Notes: generated from the letters alone by a model not told the origin. A stretch of DNA of 64,000 bases from Cupriavidus malaysiensis (GCF_001854325.1 NZ_CP017755.1:2046001-2110000); one strand, 5' to 3'; counted from the stretch's first letter, positions 1 to 7,998 are shown. Numbers and translations are program-made.

Positions 1-470
1 GTCACGCGCGGCATGGCGGCCGCCAGCGGCACCTCGGCGGGCGGCAGCGGGTCGGCGACGCGCTCGGCTTCCAGGCTGAAGTCAAGCAGGCGCTGCGTGT
101 AGTCATAGGTCGGGCCCAGCACCTGGCCGCCCGGCACGTCCTTGTAGGTGGACGAGATGCGGCGGCGCAACTGCATGGTGCCGGTATCGAGCGGCACCGT
201 GTAGCCGAAACGCGGCAACGTGGTGCGGTAGGCGCGCAGCAGGAAGATGGCCTCGATCAGGTCGCCGGCCGCCTGCTTGATGGCCAGCGCGGCCAGGTGA
301 GGATCGTGCAGCGAGCCCTCGGCCATCACGCGCGACACCGCCAGTGGCATCTGCTCGCGGATCTGCGCCAGGCTCAGTTCCGGCACGGCGGGATCGCCGC
401 GCCGGTACTCGTCCAGCAAGCGATAGGAATTCAGGATGGCGCGCTCGCCTCCCTTGACGGCCACGTACAT
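1..470 (-). CDS. phnI: PhnI, C-P lyase core subunit (3' part missing at window edge)
   Basis: PhnI is a core subunit of the carbon-phosphorus lyase complex and, with PhnG, PhnH and PhnL, transfers the phosphonate to ribose of a nucleotide triphosphate in the cytoplasm. The visible 156 residues begin MYVAVKGGERAILNSYRLLD and contain the family block around IKQAAGDLIEAIFLLRAYR, followed by RRRISSTYKDVPGGQVLGPT. The gene runs off the left edge, so the C-terminal half is not seen. Its ATG lies one base after the phnH stop codon (472-474), so it is translated as part of phnGHI. PhnJ, K and L would be expected further left, outside the window. Confidence 0.95.
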   Translation of the reverse strand, partial: MYVAVKGGERAILNSYRLLDEYRRGDPAVPELSLAQIREQMPLAVSRVMAEGSLHDPHLAALAIKQAAGDLIEAIFLLRAYRTTLPRFGYTVPLDTGTMQLRRRISSTYKDVPGGQVLGPTYDYTQRLLDFSLEAERVADPLPPAEVPLAAAMPRV

Positions 471-471
471 C

Positions 472-1095
472 TCAGTCCTCCATGCGGGTGGTGCGCGGCA
501 GCGCGCAGAAGCGCGCCCCGCTGGTCAGCATCAGGTCCACGCCGAGCGGGAAGCGCGCATGGTTGGCGCGCCATTGCGCGCGCAGCCCCGGCGGCAGTCC
601 CTCCACCTGCAGCGCCTGGCGCTGGGCGATGCCGGGACCGCTCAGGCTCAGCGCCTCGCCCTGCTGCAGCGAGGCGACTTCCAGCAGCAGCGTGGCGGAG
701 CGGTCCGGATAGGCCGGATCGCCCTGCGCGCAGGCCGACAGGGCCGGGGCGTCGAAGCCCGCCGGCACCGCCACGAACGCCGCCGCCGCGGGCGTGTCCA
801 CCAGCGGGCACCCGCAGTGGAAACGCAGGAAATCGCGCGCGGCTGCCGGCACCTGCGCCGGCAGCCACACCGGCGTGTCGCCGTCGGCCAGCGTCAGCAG
901 CAGCGCCGCCATGGCGGCGCCGAGACCCTGCGGCGCGCCGCAGGCGAGCGCGGGTGCCTGCACCCGCCCGGGGTGGGCCATGGCATCCAGGGCGGCACGG
1001 AACACCTGCTGCGCGTCGCCGACCGGGTCGTCGAAGCCGGCCACCAGGCCGGGACCGGCGCCACCGGGCGCCCGCAACTCCATCGTCTTGTCCAT
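472..1095 (-). CDS. phnH: PhnH, C-P lyase core subunit
   Basis: PhnH (207 residues) is a subunit of the C-P lyase core complex that makes alpha-D-ribose 1-methylphosphonate 5-triphosphate. The hallmark near residues 28-45, with FRAALDAMAHPGR, is present, and the length fits the family. I chose the ATG at 1095 because it lies one base after the phnG stop (1097-1099) and because the longer open frame reaching 1407 only overlaps phnG. The order phnG-phnH-phnI with one-base gaps indicates one operon with translational coupling. No odd residues were noticed. Confidence 0.95.
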   Translation of the reverse strand: MDKTMELRAPGGAGPGLVAGFDDPVGDAQQVFRAALDAMAHPGRVQAPALACGAPQGLGAAMAALLLTLADGDTPVWLPAQVPAAARDFLRFHCGCPLVDTPAAAAFVAVPAGFDAPALSACAQGDPAYPDRSATLLLEVASLQQGEALSLSGPGIAQRQALQVEGLPPGLRAQWRANHARFPLGVDLMLTSGARFCALPRTTRMED

Positions 1096-1096
1096 C

Positions 1097-1624
1097 TCAG
1101 TCCTCGCCCCTGACCATGGTGAAGAAATCCACGCGCGTCTGCGCCGCCACGGCGGCCTCGGCCGCGCGCCGGGCCGCGTGCGCCTGCGCCAGCGGCGCCA
1201 GCACCTCGGCCTCGATGCGCGCCTGCCACGACGGCAGCTGCAGCAGGGCATCCAGCACGGCTGCCTGTTCGGCATGGCGCAGGCTGCGCCCCTGCACATA
1301 GGCCACGCCGACTGCGGCGCCCTCGCTGCCCTCGCCATCCAGCGTGACGGCGCAGCGGCTGACCGTGGTCTCGCCCAGGTTGAACTGCGCTCCGGTGCCC
1401 CCGGCACGCGCGCGCACCATCGCCATGCCGCACTCCGGCCGGCGCAGGAAGCGCCAGGACGGCAGGCCGCCGGCCTCGCGCAGGCGGCCGAAAGCCGTAT
1501 CCAGCGCCTCGTCTCCGGCCAGCGCCAGCACGCGCATCCAAGCCGCGCGCCCTGCCTGGCCAGGTGCCGCAGACGCCGCAGACGCCGCTCCGCCGTGCTG
1601 GCGGGGAATCCCGCTTTCGCTCAT
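1097..1624 (-). CDS. phnG: PhnG, C-P lyase core subunit
   Basis: PhnG is the first gene of the minus-strand C-P lyase operon and a subunit of the PhnGHIJ core complex. The family region runs through WMRVLALAGDEAL, FLRRPECGMAMVRARAGGTG, FNLGETTVSRC and GVAYVQGRSLRHAE. Three in-frame starts exist (GTG 1630, ATG 1627, ATG 1624); I take 1624 because an AGGGG sequence (1630-1634) is then five bases upstream. A HutC/PhnF-type operator at 1637-1648 sits immediately upstream, so PhnF probably represses this operon by blocking the promoter. The protein has a slightly long N-terminus rich in Ala and Gly. Confidence 0.93.
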   Translation of the reverse strand: MSESGIPRQHGGAASAASAAPGQAGRAAWMRVLALAGDEALDTAFGRLREAGGLPSWRFLRRPECGMAMVRARAGGTGAQFNLGETTVSRCAVTLDGEGSEGAAVGVAYVQGRSLRHAEQAAVLDALLQLPSWQARIEAEVLAPLAQAHAARRAAEAAVAAQTRVDFFTMVRGED

Positions 1625-1636
1625 CATCACCCCTAT

Positions 1637-1648
1637 ACGTCTATACGT
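1637..1648. promoter_or_regulatory. candidate PhnF (HutC-type GntR) operator upstream of phnG
   Basis: ACGTCTATACGT is nearly palindromic and its core GTCTATAC matches the HutC-subfamily pattern GTMTAKAC. It ends seven bases before the phnG start region. A TTGGTG (-35-like) on the minus strand lies 19 bp before TATAGA inside the operator, so bound repressor would cover the -10 region. A second site of the same kind precedes phnM. The assignment to PhnF is inference from proximity. Confidence 0.6.
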
Positions 1649-1785
1649 TTAGATGTAAAATTACCACCAACGGCAGCACTACACCATAGGCGCATGAAGC
1701 TTTGATGACGCACCCGCGGCGGAGTCGGACTCCTCGCACGGCGGCGCCACGCGGCACCGCAATGAGGCAAAATCGCACAATGACG

Positions 1786-1803
1786 ATGAATGCTTGATGA
1801 CAG
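1786..1803 (-). promoter_or_regulatory. weak candidate Pho box facing phnG
   Basis: On the minus strand CTGTCAT-CAAG-CATTCAT fits the 7+4+7 layout of a Pho box with 12 of 14 arm positions matching. No convincing -10 hexamer follows at the 10-nt distance seen at the other three candidate Pho promoters here, so this is weaker. It overlaps the upstream candidate start codons of phnF. Confidence 0.3.
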
Positions 1804-1814
1804 AAGGCAAGGCA

Positions 1815-2549
1815 ATGGCCGAACAAGAAGTCGAACGGGGTTCCGGCGTAGCGGTGTGGCGCCAGATCGGCGAGGCGCTGGCGCACGATATCCGCACCAA
1901 GCTGTACGGGCCGGGCGAGCAGCTCCCGCCCGAACCGGAGCTGGCGGCGCGCTTCGCCGTCAACCGCCACACCATCCGGCGCGCCATGGGCGAACTGGAG
2001 CAGAACGGACTGGTGCGCATCGAGCAGGGGCGCGGCACCTTCGTGCAGGAACACGCGATCGACTACGCCATCGGCCGCCGCACGCGCTTTTCGCAGAACC
2101 TGGCCAGCCAGGGCATGCGCGGCCACAACGAGGTCATGGAGGCGCAGACGCTGCGCGCGCCGGACATCGCCAGGCACCTGGGGCTGGCCCGCAGCGCGTC
2201 CATCCTGCGCGTGCAGACGGTGGGCAAGGCGGAGGAACGCACCATCGACGTGGCCGAGCACTACTTCGATGCCGGACGCTTCGACGGCCTCGACGAGCAG
2301 ATGCGTACCACCAAGTCCATCTCGCGCGCGCTCGGCCACTATGGCATCGCCGACTACACGCGCAAGTGGACGCGCATCACCGCCACCCTGCCGAGCGCGC
2401 CGGTGGCACGCCTGCTGAACCAGCCCAAGACCCGGCCGGTGCTGCAGGTGGAATCCCTCAACGTGGACCTCGACGGCCAGCCGCTGCACTACAGCCTGGT
2501 GCGTTTCGCCGGCGACTGGGTGCAGCTCACGGTCGCCGATCCCGACTGA
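1815..2549 (+). CDS. phnF: PhnF, GntR/HutC-family phosphonate regulator
   Basis: This is a 244-residue transcription factor with an N-terminal winged helix-turn-helix (LPPEPELAARFAVNRHTIRRA followed by GLVRIEQGRGTFV, about residues 30-80) and a C-terminal UTRA ligand-binding domain ending in YSLVRFAGDWVQLTV. The spacing and the RTRFSQNLASQG block are as in E. coli PhnF. I chose ATG 1815 because AAGGCAAGG lies just upstream; ATG 1797 and TTG 1794 are in frame but lack a ribosome binding site. It is divergent from phnGHI and upstream of phnM, and candidate operators lie next to both. It most likely represses until phosphonate or a pathway intermediate is present. Confidence 0.9.
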   Translation: MAEQEVERGSGVAVWRQIGEALAHDIRTKLYGPGEQLPPEPELAARFAVNRHTIRRAMGELEQNGLVRIEQGRGTFVQEHAIDYAIGRRTRFSQNLASQGMRGHNEVMEAQTLRAPDIARHLGLARSASILRVQTVGKAEERTIDVAEHYFDAGRFDGLDEQMRTTKSISRALGHYGIADYTRKWTRITATLPSAPVARLLNQPKTRPVLQVESLNVDLDGQPLHYSLVRFAGDWVQLTVADPD

Positions 2550-2594
2550 GCCGCCCGGCGCGGTGCCGGCAACGGCACGGCGGGCCGCCCTCAC

Positions 2595-2606
2595 TGGTCT
2601 AGACAT
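2595..2606. promoter_or_regulatory. candidate PhnF operator upstream of phnM
   Basis: TGGTCTAGACAT contains the perfect 8-bp palindrome GTCTAGAC (2597-2604), matching the HutC-type pattern GTMTAKAC. It lies 36 bp before the phnM ATG, in the 91-bp gap after phnF. With the phnG site it suggests that PhnF controls both halves of the locus. Confidence 0.6.
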
Positions 2607-2640
2607 CTGTCTGTCATCTCTCAGCGATAACTTCGCCGGC

Positions 2641-3834
2641 ATGGACACCTACACTTCCCAACCGACACCGCTCGCGGGCCTGACCGGCCGCCGCGTGCTG
2701 GGCGCCGACGGTATCGGCGCCGCCACCCTGCCCTTCGATGGCGGGCGCATCGCCACCGGCCGCAGCGCCGGCGCCTGCCTCGACGCCGGCGACCTGCTGG
2801 TGCTGCCCGGCATCGTGGACATCCATGGCGACGCCTTCGAGCGCGCGGTGATGCCGCGCCCCGGTGTCAGCTTCCCTTACCAGGCCGCGCTGTTCGACGT
2901 CGACCGCCAGTTGCTGGCACACGGCATCACCACCGAACTGCACGGCGTCACCCTGTCGTGGGAAGGCGGCCTGCGCGGCGAAGCCTACGCGCTGCGCATG
3001 TTCGACGCGCTGGAGCGCCAGCGTCCCTTCTTCGGCGCCAGCCATTTCGTGCACCTGCGCTTCGAGAGCTACCACCTGACCGGCATCGACACCGCGCTGG
3101 ACTGGATGGCCAGCGGCAAGGTCAAGCTGCTCGCCATCAACGACCACCTGCCGGGCATGGCCAGGCGCCTGGGCGACGAGCTCAAGGTGGTGCAGTATGC
3201 CGACCGCGCCGAATGCGACAGCGACACCTTCCGCAGCCGCCTGCGCCAGGCCAGCCAGCACGCGGCCGAGGTGCCGGCGGCGATGGCGCGCCTGATCGCC
3301 GGCGCGCGCGCGGCCGGCCTGCCGGTGGCCTCGCACGACGATCCGGACCGCGCCACGCGCCAGCACTACCACCGCCAGGGCTGCGCCATCGCCGAGTTCC
3401 CGCTGACCGTGGAAACCGCCCAGATGGCGCGCCAGCTCGGCAACGACACCGTGTTCGGCGCCCCCAACGTGATGCGTGGTGGCAGCCACACCGGCGCGCC
3501 CGATGCCACCGAGATGGTCAGCGCCGGACTCTGCACCGTGCTGGCTTCCGACTACTACTACCCGGCCCCGCTGCAGGCGGCCTTCCATCTCGCCCGCCTC
3601 GGCGTGGCGAGCCTGCCGGCGGCCTGGGACCTGGTCTCACGCAATCCCGCGCGCGCGGCTGGCCTGCGCGACCGCGGCACGCTCGCGCCGGGACTGCGCG
3701 CCGACGCCATCCTGGTCGACGACAGCGTGCCAGGCTTCCCACGCGTGTGCGCCACCATCGTCGGCGGCGTGCTGCGCCACGCCACCCAGGGCTTCGGCCT
3801 GGCCGCGCCGCAGCCGGCGCGCGCCGCCGCATGA
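2641..3834 (+). CDS. phnM: PhnM, ribose 1-methylphosphonate 5-triphosphate diphosphatase
   Basis: PhnM is a cytoplasmic amidohydrolase-fold enzyme that removes pyrophosphate from alpha-D-ribose 1-methylphosphonate 5-triphosphate, supplying the substrate for the radical C-P bond cleavage by PhnJ. The 397-residue protein shows the metal motif GIVDIHGD near residue 60, HGITTELHGVTLSWEGG near 95, LAINDHLPG near 165, VASHDD near 235 and ASDYYYPAPL near 305, all typical of PhnM. Start at ATG 2641; the frame is open further upstream but would run through the operator region. It is followed after 18 bp by the DUF1045 gene and then phnN. Confidence 0.94.
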   Translation: MDTYTSQPTPLAGLTGRRVLGADGIGAATLPFDGGRIATGRSAGACLDAGDLLVLPGIVDIHGDAFERAVMPRPGVSFPYQAALFDVDRQLLAHGITTELHGVTLSWEGGLRGEAYALRMFDALERQRPFFGASHFVHLRFESYHLTGIDTALDWMASGKVKLLAINDHLPGMARRLGDELKVVQYADRAECDSDTFRSRLRQASQHAAEVPAAMARLIAGARAAGLPVASHDDPDRATRQHYHRQGCAIAEFPLTVETAQMARQLGNDTVFGAPNVMRGGSHTGAPDATEMVSAGLCTVLASDYYYPAPLQAAFHLARLGVASLPAAWDLVSRNPARAAGLRDRGTLAPGLRADAILVDDSVPGFPRVCATIVGGVLRHATQGFGLAAPQPARAAA

Positions 3835-3852
3835 ATCCCGCGTGAGAGCCAC

Positions 3853-4608
3853 ATGAAGGCCGCCATCCAGCAAGCTCACCGCTACGCCGTCTACCTGGCG
3901 CCGGCCGAACCCTTCCGCGGCATCGGCAGCCGCTGGCTGGGGCGCTGCGCCGACACCGGCGCCGCGCTGCCCGCCGCGCCGGACGGCGAGGCCCCGCCGG
4001 CAGCCTGGACCCGCGCCCCGGCCCACTACGGCCTGCACGCCACGCTGAAGGCGCCCTTCCGCCTCGCGCAGGACCGCACCCCGCCCATGCTCGACGCGGC
4101 GGCCCGCGCCTTCGCCCGCGGCCGCCAGCCCTTTGCCGCCCGGCTGGCGCTGCGCAACCTGCGCGGCTTCCTGGCCTGGTGCCTGGACGACAGCCCCGCG
4201 GGCGACGAGGGCCGGCGCCACATGCATGCGCTGGCCGACGATGCCGTGCGCGGCTTCGACGCCTTCCGCGCGCCGCCCACGCCCGAGGACACCGCGCGCC
4301 GCCGCCCCGAGCAGCTCGGCGCCGCCGAACGCGAGATGCTGGCGCGCTGGGGCTACCCCTACGTGTTCGACACCTTTACCTTCCACATCACGCTGACCGG
4401 CCAGCTCGACCCGGCCGCGCAGCAGGATGCCACCGCGCGCCTGCAACGGCTGGCGGGCGGGCACGCCGCCACGGCGATGCCGGTCGCGCGCATCAGCCTC
4501 TACGTGCAGCCCGAGCCGGGCGCCGATTTCGTCGTGGCACGCCACTATGGCTTCTCGGGCGCGGTCGAGGACGGTGCGGGCGCGGCCTGGCTGGGGACGG
4601 CGGCATGA
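3853..4608 (+). CDS. DUF1045 phosphonate-operon protein, predicted 2H phosphoesterase
   Basis: This 251-residue protein belongs to the DUF1045 family found in phosphonate operons. It carries two H-x-T motifs, H62-A-T64 and H178-I-T180, each in a hydrophobic strand context (HATLKAPF, HITLTGQL), which is the signature of the 2H phosphoesterase fold. Enzymes of that fold cut cyclic or linear nucleotide phosphodiesters. It lies between phnM and phnN and overlaps phnN by four bases (ATGA). I infer it may open 5-phosphoribosyl 1,2-cyclic phosphate, the job of PhnP in E. coli; no metallo-beta-lactamase-type PhnP is seen in this window. The function is not proven by the sequence. Confidence 0.88.
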   Translation: MKAAIQQAHRYAVYLAPAEPFRGIGSRWLGRCADTGAALPAAPDGEAPPAAWTRAPAHYGLHATLKAPFRLAQDRTPPMLDAAARAFARGRQPFAARLALRNLRGFLAWCLDDSPAGDEGRRHMHALADDAVRGFDAFRAPPTPEDTARRRPEQLGAAEREMLARWGYPYVFDTFTFHITLTGQLDPAAQQDATARLQRLAGGHAATAMPVARISLYVQPEPGADFVVARHYGFSGAVEDGAGAAWLGTAA

Positions 4609-5186
4609 TGGGCGGCATGAAGGGTGCCATGAGCGGCGCACTGGTCTACGTCATGGGCCCCTCCGGCAGCGGCAAGGACTCGCTGCTGCGCGCGCTGCGC
4701 GAAGGCCTTGCCGATGGCGATCCCGTGCTGGTGGCGCACCGCTACATCACCCGTCCGAGCGACGCCAGCGAAGCCTCGGTGGCCCTGACGCCGGCCGAGT
4801 TCTCGCGCCGCTCGGAACTGGGCTGCTTCGCCCTGCAATGGCGCAGCCACGGCCTGCACTACGGGGTCGGCATCGAGATCGACGCCTGGATGGCGCGCGG
4901 ACTCACCGTGGTGGTCAACGGCTCGCGCGAGCATCTCGGCGCCGCCCACGCGCGCTACCCTGGCCTGCACGCCGTGCAGGTCCAGGTCCGGCACGAGGTG
5001 CTGGCCACGCGCCTGGCCGCGCGCGGGCGCGAGTCCGGCGAAGCAGTGGCGGCGCGCCTGGCGCGCGCCACGCAGCCCTTCGACCTGCCGCACGGCTGCC
5101 GCCTGACCCGTCTCGACAACAGCGGCCCGCTCGAACAGGCCGCCGATGCCCTGCTGCGCCTGGTGCGCGCGCCGATCGCCGCCTGA
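4605..5186 (+). CDS. phnN: PhnN, ribose 1,5-bisphosphate phosphokinase
   Basis: PhnN phosphorylates ribose 1,5-bisphosphate to phosphoribosyl pyrophosphate, the salvage step after C-P lyase. The 193-residue protein has a Walker A motif GPSGSGKD at residues 18-25, then HRYITRP and a guanylate-kinase-like fold. The ATG at 4605 overlaps the upstream stop (ATGA). An alternative ATG at 4629 has AAGGG well placed before it and would give the more usual short N-terminus, so the true start may be there. It is the last gene of the plus-strand phnM-DUF1045-phnN unit and converges on the HD-domain gene. Confidence 0.9.
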   Translation: MMGGMKGAMSGALVYVMGPSGSGKDSLLRALREGLADGDPVLVAHRYITRPSDASEASVALTPAEFSRRSELGCFALQWRSHGLHYGVGIEIDAWMARGLTVVVNGSREHLGAAHARYPGLHAVQVQVRHEVLATRLAARGRESGEAVAARLARATQPFDLPHGCRLTRLDNSGPLEQAADALLRLVRAPIAA

Positions 5187-5205
5187 GGGCACCGCCTGAG
5201 GGCGA

Positions 5206-5243
5206 CGCCTGACTCCCTCCCGGCGGCGCCTGACTCCCTCCCG
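5206..5243 (+). repeat. 17-bp direct repeat between convergent genes
   Basis: CGCCTGACTCCCTCCCG occurs at 5206-5222 and again at 5227-5243, in the 63-bp gap between phnN and the HD-domain gene. No T-run follows, so it is not an obvious intrinsic terminator. Confidence 0.8.
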
Positions 5244-5249
5244 TGGGCC

Positions 5250-5804
5250 TCAGCCCGCCGCACGCACGCAGCGCGCCGCCATGGCGAGATAGTGCGGCAG
5301 CGCGGGCGTGGCCAGCCCCACCACCTTCGCCAGATCGTCGTAGCGGCGCAGCCGCACGGCAGCCAGCGCATGCGGGCCGGCGGCGAAGGCTTCGGCCTGC
5401 TGCGCGTCGAACGGACCGCCCTGCAGCGCCAGGCTGTGCTGCGAGGCCGGCGACAGACCGGCATGGTAATCCGCGTCGCGGGCGCACAGATAGCGCTTGG
5501 CGGCCACGTGCAGGCGCACCGGCTCGGTCACTTCCGCGCCGAACAACGTCGCCAGCGCGTCCGCGCCGGCTTCCTGGTGGCGCATGTCTGTGGTACTGCT
5601 TTCGGCCAGCATCAGGTGCCCGATGTCGTGCAGCAGCGCCGCCACCACCAGCGGCTCGGGCTCGCCCGCCTGCTCGGCCTGCCAGGCGCACTGCAGCGCG
5701 TGTTCGGTCTGGCTGATGGCCTCGCCGCCGTAGTAGTCGTTGCCGTGGCCGGCGAAGAGGGCTTGGATGCGGTCGAGGGTCAGCATATCGGAGGGGATGG
5801 TCAT
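5250..5804 (-). CDS. PhnZ-like HD-domain oxygenase (phosphonate-associated HDIG protein)
   Basis: This 184-residue HD-superfamily protein has the ligand set expected for a diiron site: H35 (TEHALQ), H59-D60 (LLHDIGH), H76, H99 and D156 or D157. It also has a Y25-G-G-E28 motif, matching the Tyr-x-x-Glu pair that in PhnZ and TmpB marks oxygenases cleaving hydroxy-phosphonates rather than phosphohydrolases. I use ATG 5804; the frame is open to 5984, but the extension runs through repeat DNA. It lies between phnN and phnE, convergent with phnN. A role in oxidative C-P cleavage of a 1-hydroxyphosphonate is inference; its partner hydroxylase is not in the window. Confidence 0.85.
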   Translation of the reverse strand: MTIPSDMLTLDRIQALFAGHGNDYYGGEAISQTEHALQCAWQAEQAGEPEPLVVAALLHDIGHLMLAESSTTDMRHQEAGADALATLFGAEVTEPVRLHVAAKRYLCARDADYHAGLSPASQHSLALQGGPFDAQQAEAFAAGPHALAAVRLRRYDDLAKVVGLATPALPHYLAMAARCVRAAG

Positions 5805-5858
5805 GGGGAAAATCGAAGGGATGCGCCAACGGTGCGCGCCAAGCCTGGTGTCTTGGCT

Positions 5859-5907
5859 CCCTTTCCCCGCATGGGGAGAGGGTTGGGGAGAGGGGTGGTT
5901 TGGCAAG
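5859..5907. repeat. REP-like GC-rich hairpin element, copy 1
   Basis: CCCTTTCCCC-GCAT-GGGGAGAGGG forms a 10-bp stem with one mismatch, followed by a G-rich tail. Related elements lie at 6003-6045, 34396-34440 and 40184-40214. Copies 1 and 2 lie in opposite orientation between the HD gene and phnE, like a REP pair. Confidence 0.75.
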
Positions 5908-5918
5908 GCGCCACGCAT

Positions 5919-5980
5919 GACGAAGCCGTCGGTGTGATCCAGCACGTGAGCGCAAAGACGAAGCCGAGGGTGTGTCCAGG
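5919..5980 (+). repeat. imperfect 24-bp direct repeat between the two hairpins
   Basis: GACGAAGCC followed by GGTGTG and TCCAG occurs at 5919-5942 and 5957-5980 with a few changes. The copies sit between the two REP-like hairpins, so the segment looks like a composite repeat (BIME-like). Confidence 0.65.
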
Positions 5981-6002
5981 CCAACGTGCTCAGTCAGCGC
6001 CT

Positions 6003-6045
6003 GCCCTCTCCCCCGGCCCCTCTCCCGCAAGCGGGAGAGGGGTGA
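6003..6045. repeat. REP-like GC-rich hairpin element, copy 2
   Basis: CCCCTCTCCCGC-AA-GCGGGAGAGGGG (6017-6042) is a perfect 12-bp stem, preceded by CCCTCTCCCCC. It lies just after the phnE stop codon and could also shape the 3' end of the phnCDE transcript. Confidence 0.8.
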
Positions 6046-6070
6046 CAACAAACGCGGTACTGGCCGCGCC

Positions 6071-6889
6071 TCAGACCAGCACCTTGCGGATCTGCGCGGA
6101 CAGCACGTCGATCGCCGTGACGAAGGCGATCACGATGATCATCACCGCGCAGGTCTGCGCGTACTGGAAGCTGCGGATGATCTCCCACAGCACGGTGCCG
6201 ATGCCGCCGGCGCCGACGATGCCGACCACCGAGGCCGAGCGCACGTTCGACTCGAAGCGGTACAGGCAGAACGAGATCCACAGCGGCAGCACCTGCGGGA
6301 TCACACCGAACACGATCTCCTCCAGCGCGCAGGCGCCGGTGGCGCGCACGCCTTCGACCGGGCGCGGGTCGATCGCCTCGACCGCTTCGGAGAAGAGCTT
6401 GGCCAGCACCCCCATGGTGTGCACCCAGATCGCCAGCACGCCGGCGAACGGTCCCAGCCCGACGGCGACGATGAACAGCATGGCGAACACCATCTCGTTG
6501 ATGGCGCGGCAGGCGTCCATCAGGCGGCGCACCGGCTGGTAGACGGCGGGCGGCACGATGTTCGATGAGCACAGCAGGCCCAGCGGCACCGCCATCACGA
6601 CGGCGAGGAAGGTGCCCCAGATCGCGATCTGCACGGTCACCACCATTTCGTCGAGGTAGTTGCGCCAGTCGCGGAAATCGGGCGGGAAGAAGTCGGCGGC
6701 GAACTTGACCATGTTGCCGGAATCGCGCAGCAGGTCGAGCGGACGCATGTCGGCCCCCTGCCAGGACAGCGCCAGCATGGCGAGCACGATCGCCCAGACC
6801 AGCAGCAGCGGCAGCGAGGTGCGCGGCGGCCGGGCCGGCAGCTTGTTGGTGGCGGAGGAAGACATGGCGGGCCGGGGGGAGAAGGACAT
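6071..6889 (-). CDS. phnE: PhnE, phosphonate ABC transporter permease
   Basis: PhnE is the inner-membrane permease of the phosphonate importer PhnCDE. The 272-residue protein has about six hydrophobic segments starting with [18 protein letters not shown]. It carries the binding-protein-dependent permease (EAA) loop around [20 protein letters not shown], then [22 protein letters not shown] 6889 gives the longest form and ATG 6865 (MSSSATNK) is an alternative; neither has a strong ribosome binding site. It follows phnD after 70 bp that contain a perfect 14-bp hairpin. Confidence 0.93.
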   Translation of the reverse strand: MSFSPRPAMSSSATNKLPARPPRTSLPLLLVWAIVLAMLALSWQGADMRPLDLLRDSGNMVKFAADFFPPDFRDWRNYLDEMVVTVQIAIWGTFLAVVMAVPLGLLCSSNIVPPAVYQPVRRLMDACRAINEMVFAMLFIVAVGLGPFAGVLAIWVHTMGVLAKLFSEAVEAIDPRPVEGVRATGACALEEIVFGVIPQVLPLWISFCLYRFESNVRSASVVGIVGAGGIGTVLWEIIRSFQYAQTCAVMIIVIAFVTAIDVLSAQIRKVLV

Positions 6890-6910
6890 CGGTGGACTCG
6901 GAAAACGTGG

Positions 6911-6942
6911 CCGCGCGGGCCGGCCCTTGCCGGCCCGCGCGG
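6911..6942 (-). other. perfect GC-rich stem-loop between phnD and phnE
   Basis: A 14-bp inverted repeat (CCGCGCGGGCCGGC, loop CCTT, exact complement) fills the phnD-phnE gap. There is no U-run on the minus-strand transcript, so it is more likely an mRNA-stabilising or attenuating hairpin than a strict terminator. Confidence 0.75.
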
Positions 6943-6959
6943 GAAGCGGCGTTGACGCC

Positions 6960-7952
6960 TTACTGCGTGGCGGTGGAAGCGGCGGTTGCCTTGTCGAGTT
7001 CAGCCAGGCGGCGGGCGACGTCGGCCAGGCGCTTTTCCTTGTCGGCGGCGGCCAGGGTGGTGTCGGTTTCGATCTTCTGCTTTTCCTTGGCCAGTTCGAT
7101 CTGGCGGATCGGCACCAGCTGGGCGTCGCTCGACGGACGGAAGCCCTGGTAGGTCAGCTTGGCCAGCACCTGCTTCTCGCGCTCGGCGTCGGCGCCCTTG
7201 CCGTAGTTGACGAAGAAGGTCTTGATCCTGGTCTTCAGGTCGGCCGGCAGGTCCTTGCGGTAGACCAGCGGATCGGCCGGGATCAGCGGCGACTTCCACA
7301 GCACGCGCACCTGGTCGTAGGCGTTCTTGCCGGTGTTGATGCGGTAGCGCTCCATGTTCTCGGTGTTGTTCACCGCCACGTCCACCTGCTTGTTCAGCAC
7401 CGACAGCAGGTTCGACTCATGGTTGCTGATGCGCATGGCCTTGAAGAAGGTCTTCGGCTCGATCTTGTTGGCGCCCCACAGGTAGTAGCCCGGCACGGCG
7501 GTGCCCGAGGTCGAGTTCGGATCGCCCGCACCGTAGCTGAGTTCCTTGCCGCGCTTGAGCACGTCGTCCAGGGTCTTCAGGTCGCTGTCCTTGTTGACGA
7601 TCAGCAGCGACCAGTAGCCCGGGTTGCCGTCCTTGTCGATCACCGAAGCGAACACTTCGCCGCTGGCGCGGTCGACCGCCTCGATCGCCGACTTGTTGCC
7701 GAACCAGGCCACCTGCACCTTGTTGAAGCGCATGCCCTCGATGATGCCGGCGTAGTCGGAGGCGAAGAAGGGCTTGACCTGCATGCCGAGCGCCTTGCTC
7801 AGGTCGTCGATGACGGGCTGCCACGCCGCCTTCAGGTTGGACGAGGTCTCGGTCGAGATCAGCCCGATGTTGATCGTCTTGCCCTCCTGGGCGGCGGCCG
7901 GCACGGCGATGGCGCTCAGGGCGAGCACCGCGAGAAAGGTTCTGCGGAACAT
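6960..7952 (-). CDS. phnD: PhnD, periplasmic phosphonate-binding protein
   Basis: This 330-residue protein is the solute-binding subunit of the phosphonate importer. It starts with a signal peptide ([22 protein letters not shown]) and then has the PhnD-family body with [50 protein letters not shown] and [17 protein letters not shown]. The C-terminus is a charged helical tail with [20 protein letters not shown]. It lies between phnC and phnE with strong hairpins on both sides, an arrangement that commonly raises the amount of binding protein relative to membrane subunits. Confidence 0.95.
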   Translation of the reverse strand: MFRRTFLAVLALSAIAVPAAAQEGKTINIGLISTETSSNLKAAWQPVIDDLSKALGMQVKPFFASDYAGIIEGMRFNKVQVAWFGNKSAIEAVDRASGEVFASVIDKDGNPGYWSLLIVNKDSDLKTLDDVLKRGKELSYGAGDPNSTSGTAVPGYYLWGANKIEPKTFFKAMRISNHESNLLSVLNKQVDVAVNNTENMERYRINTGKNAYDQVRVLWKSPLIPADPLVYRKDLPADLKTRIKTFFVNYGKGADAEREKQVLAKLTYQGFRPSSDAQLVPIRQIELAKEKQKIETDTTLAAADKEKRLADVARRLAELDKATAASTATQ

Positions 7953-7998
7953 GGTGGACTCCAGTGGGGGGATGGCAAAGGCCGAGGGACAATCGGGT

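Noticed and set aside
2611..2628. CTGTCAT-CTCT-CAGCGAT as a Pho box for phnM
   Set aside because: One arm matches well, but it ends 12 bp before the ATG and leaves no room for a -10 element and leader.
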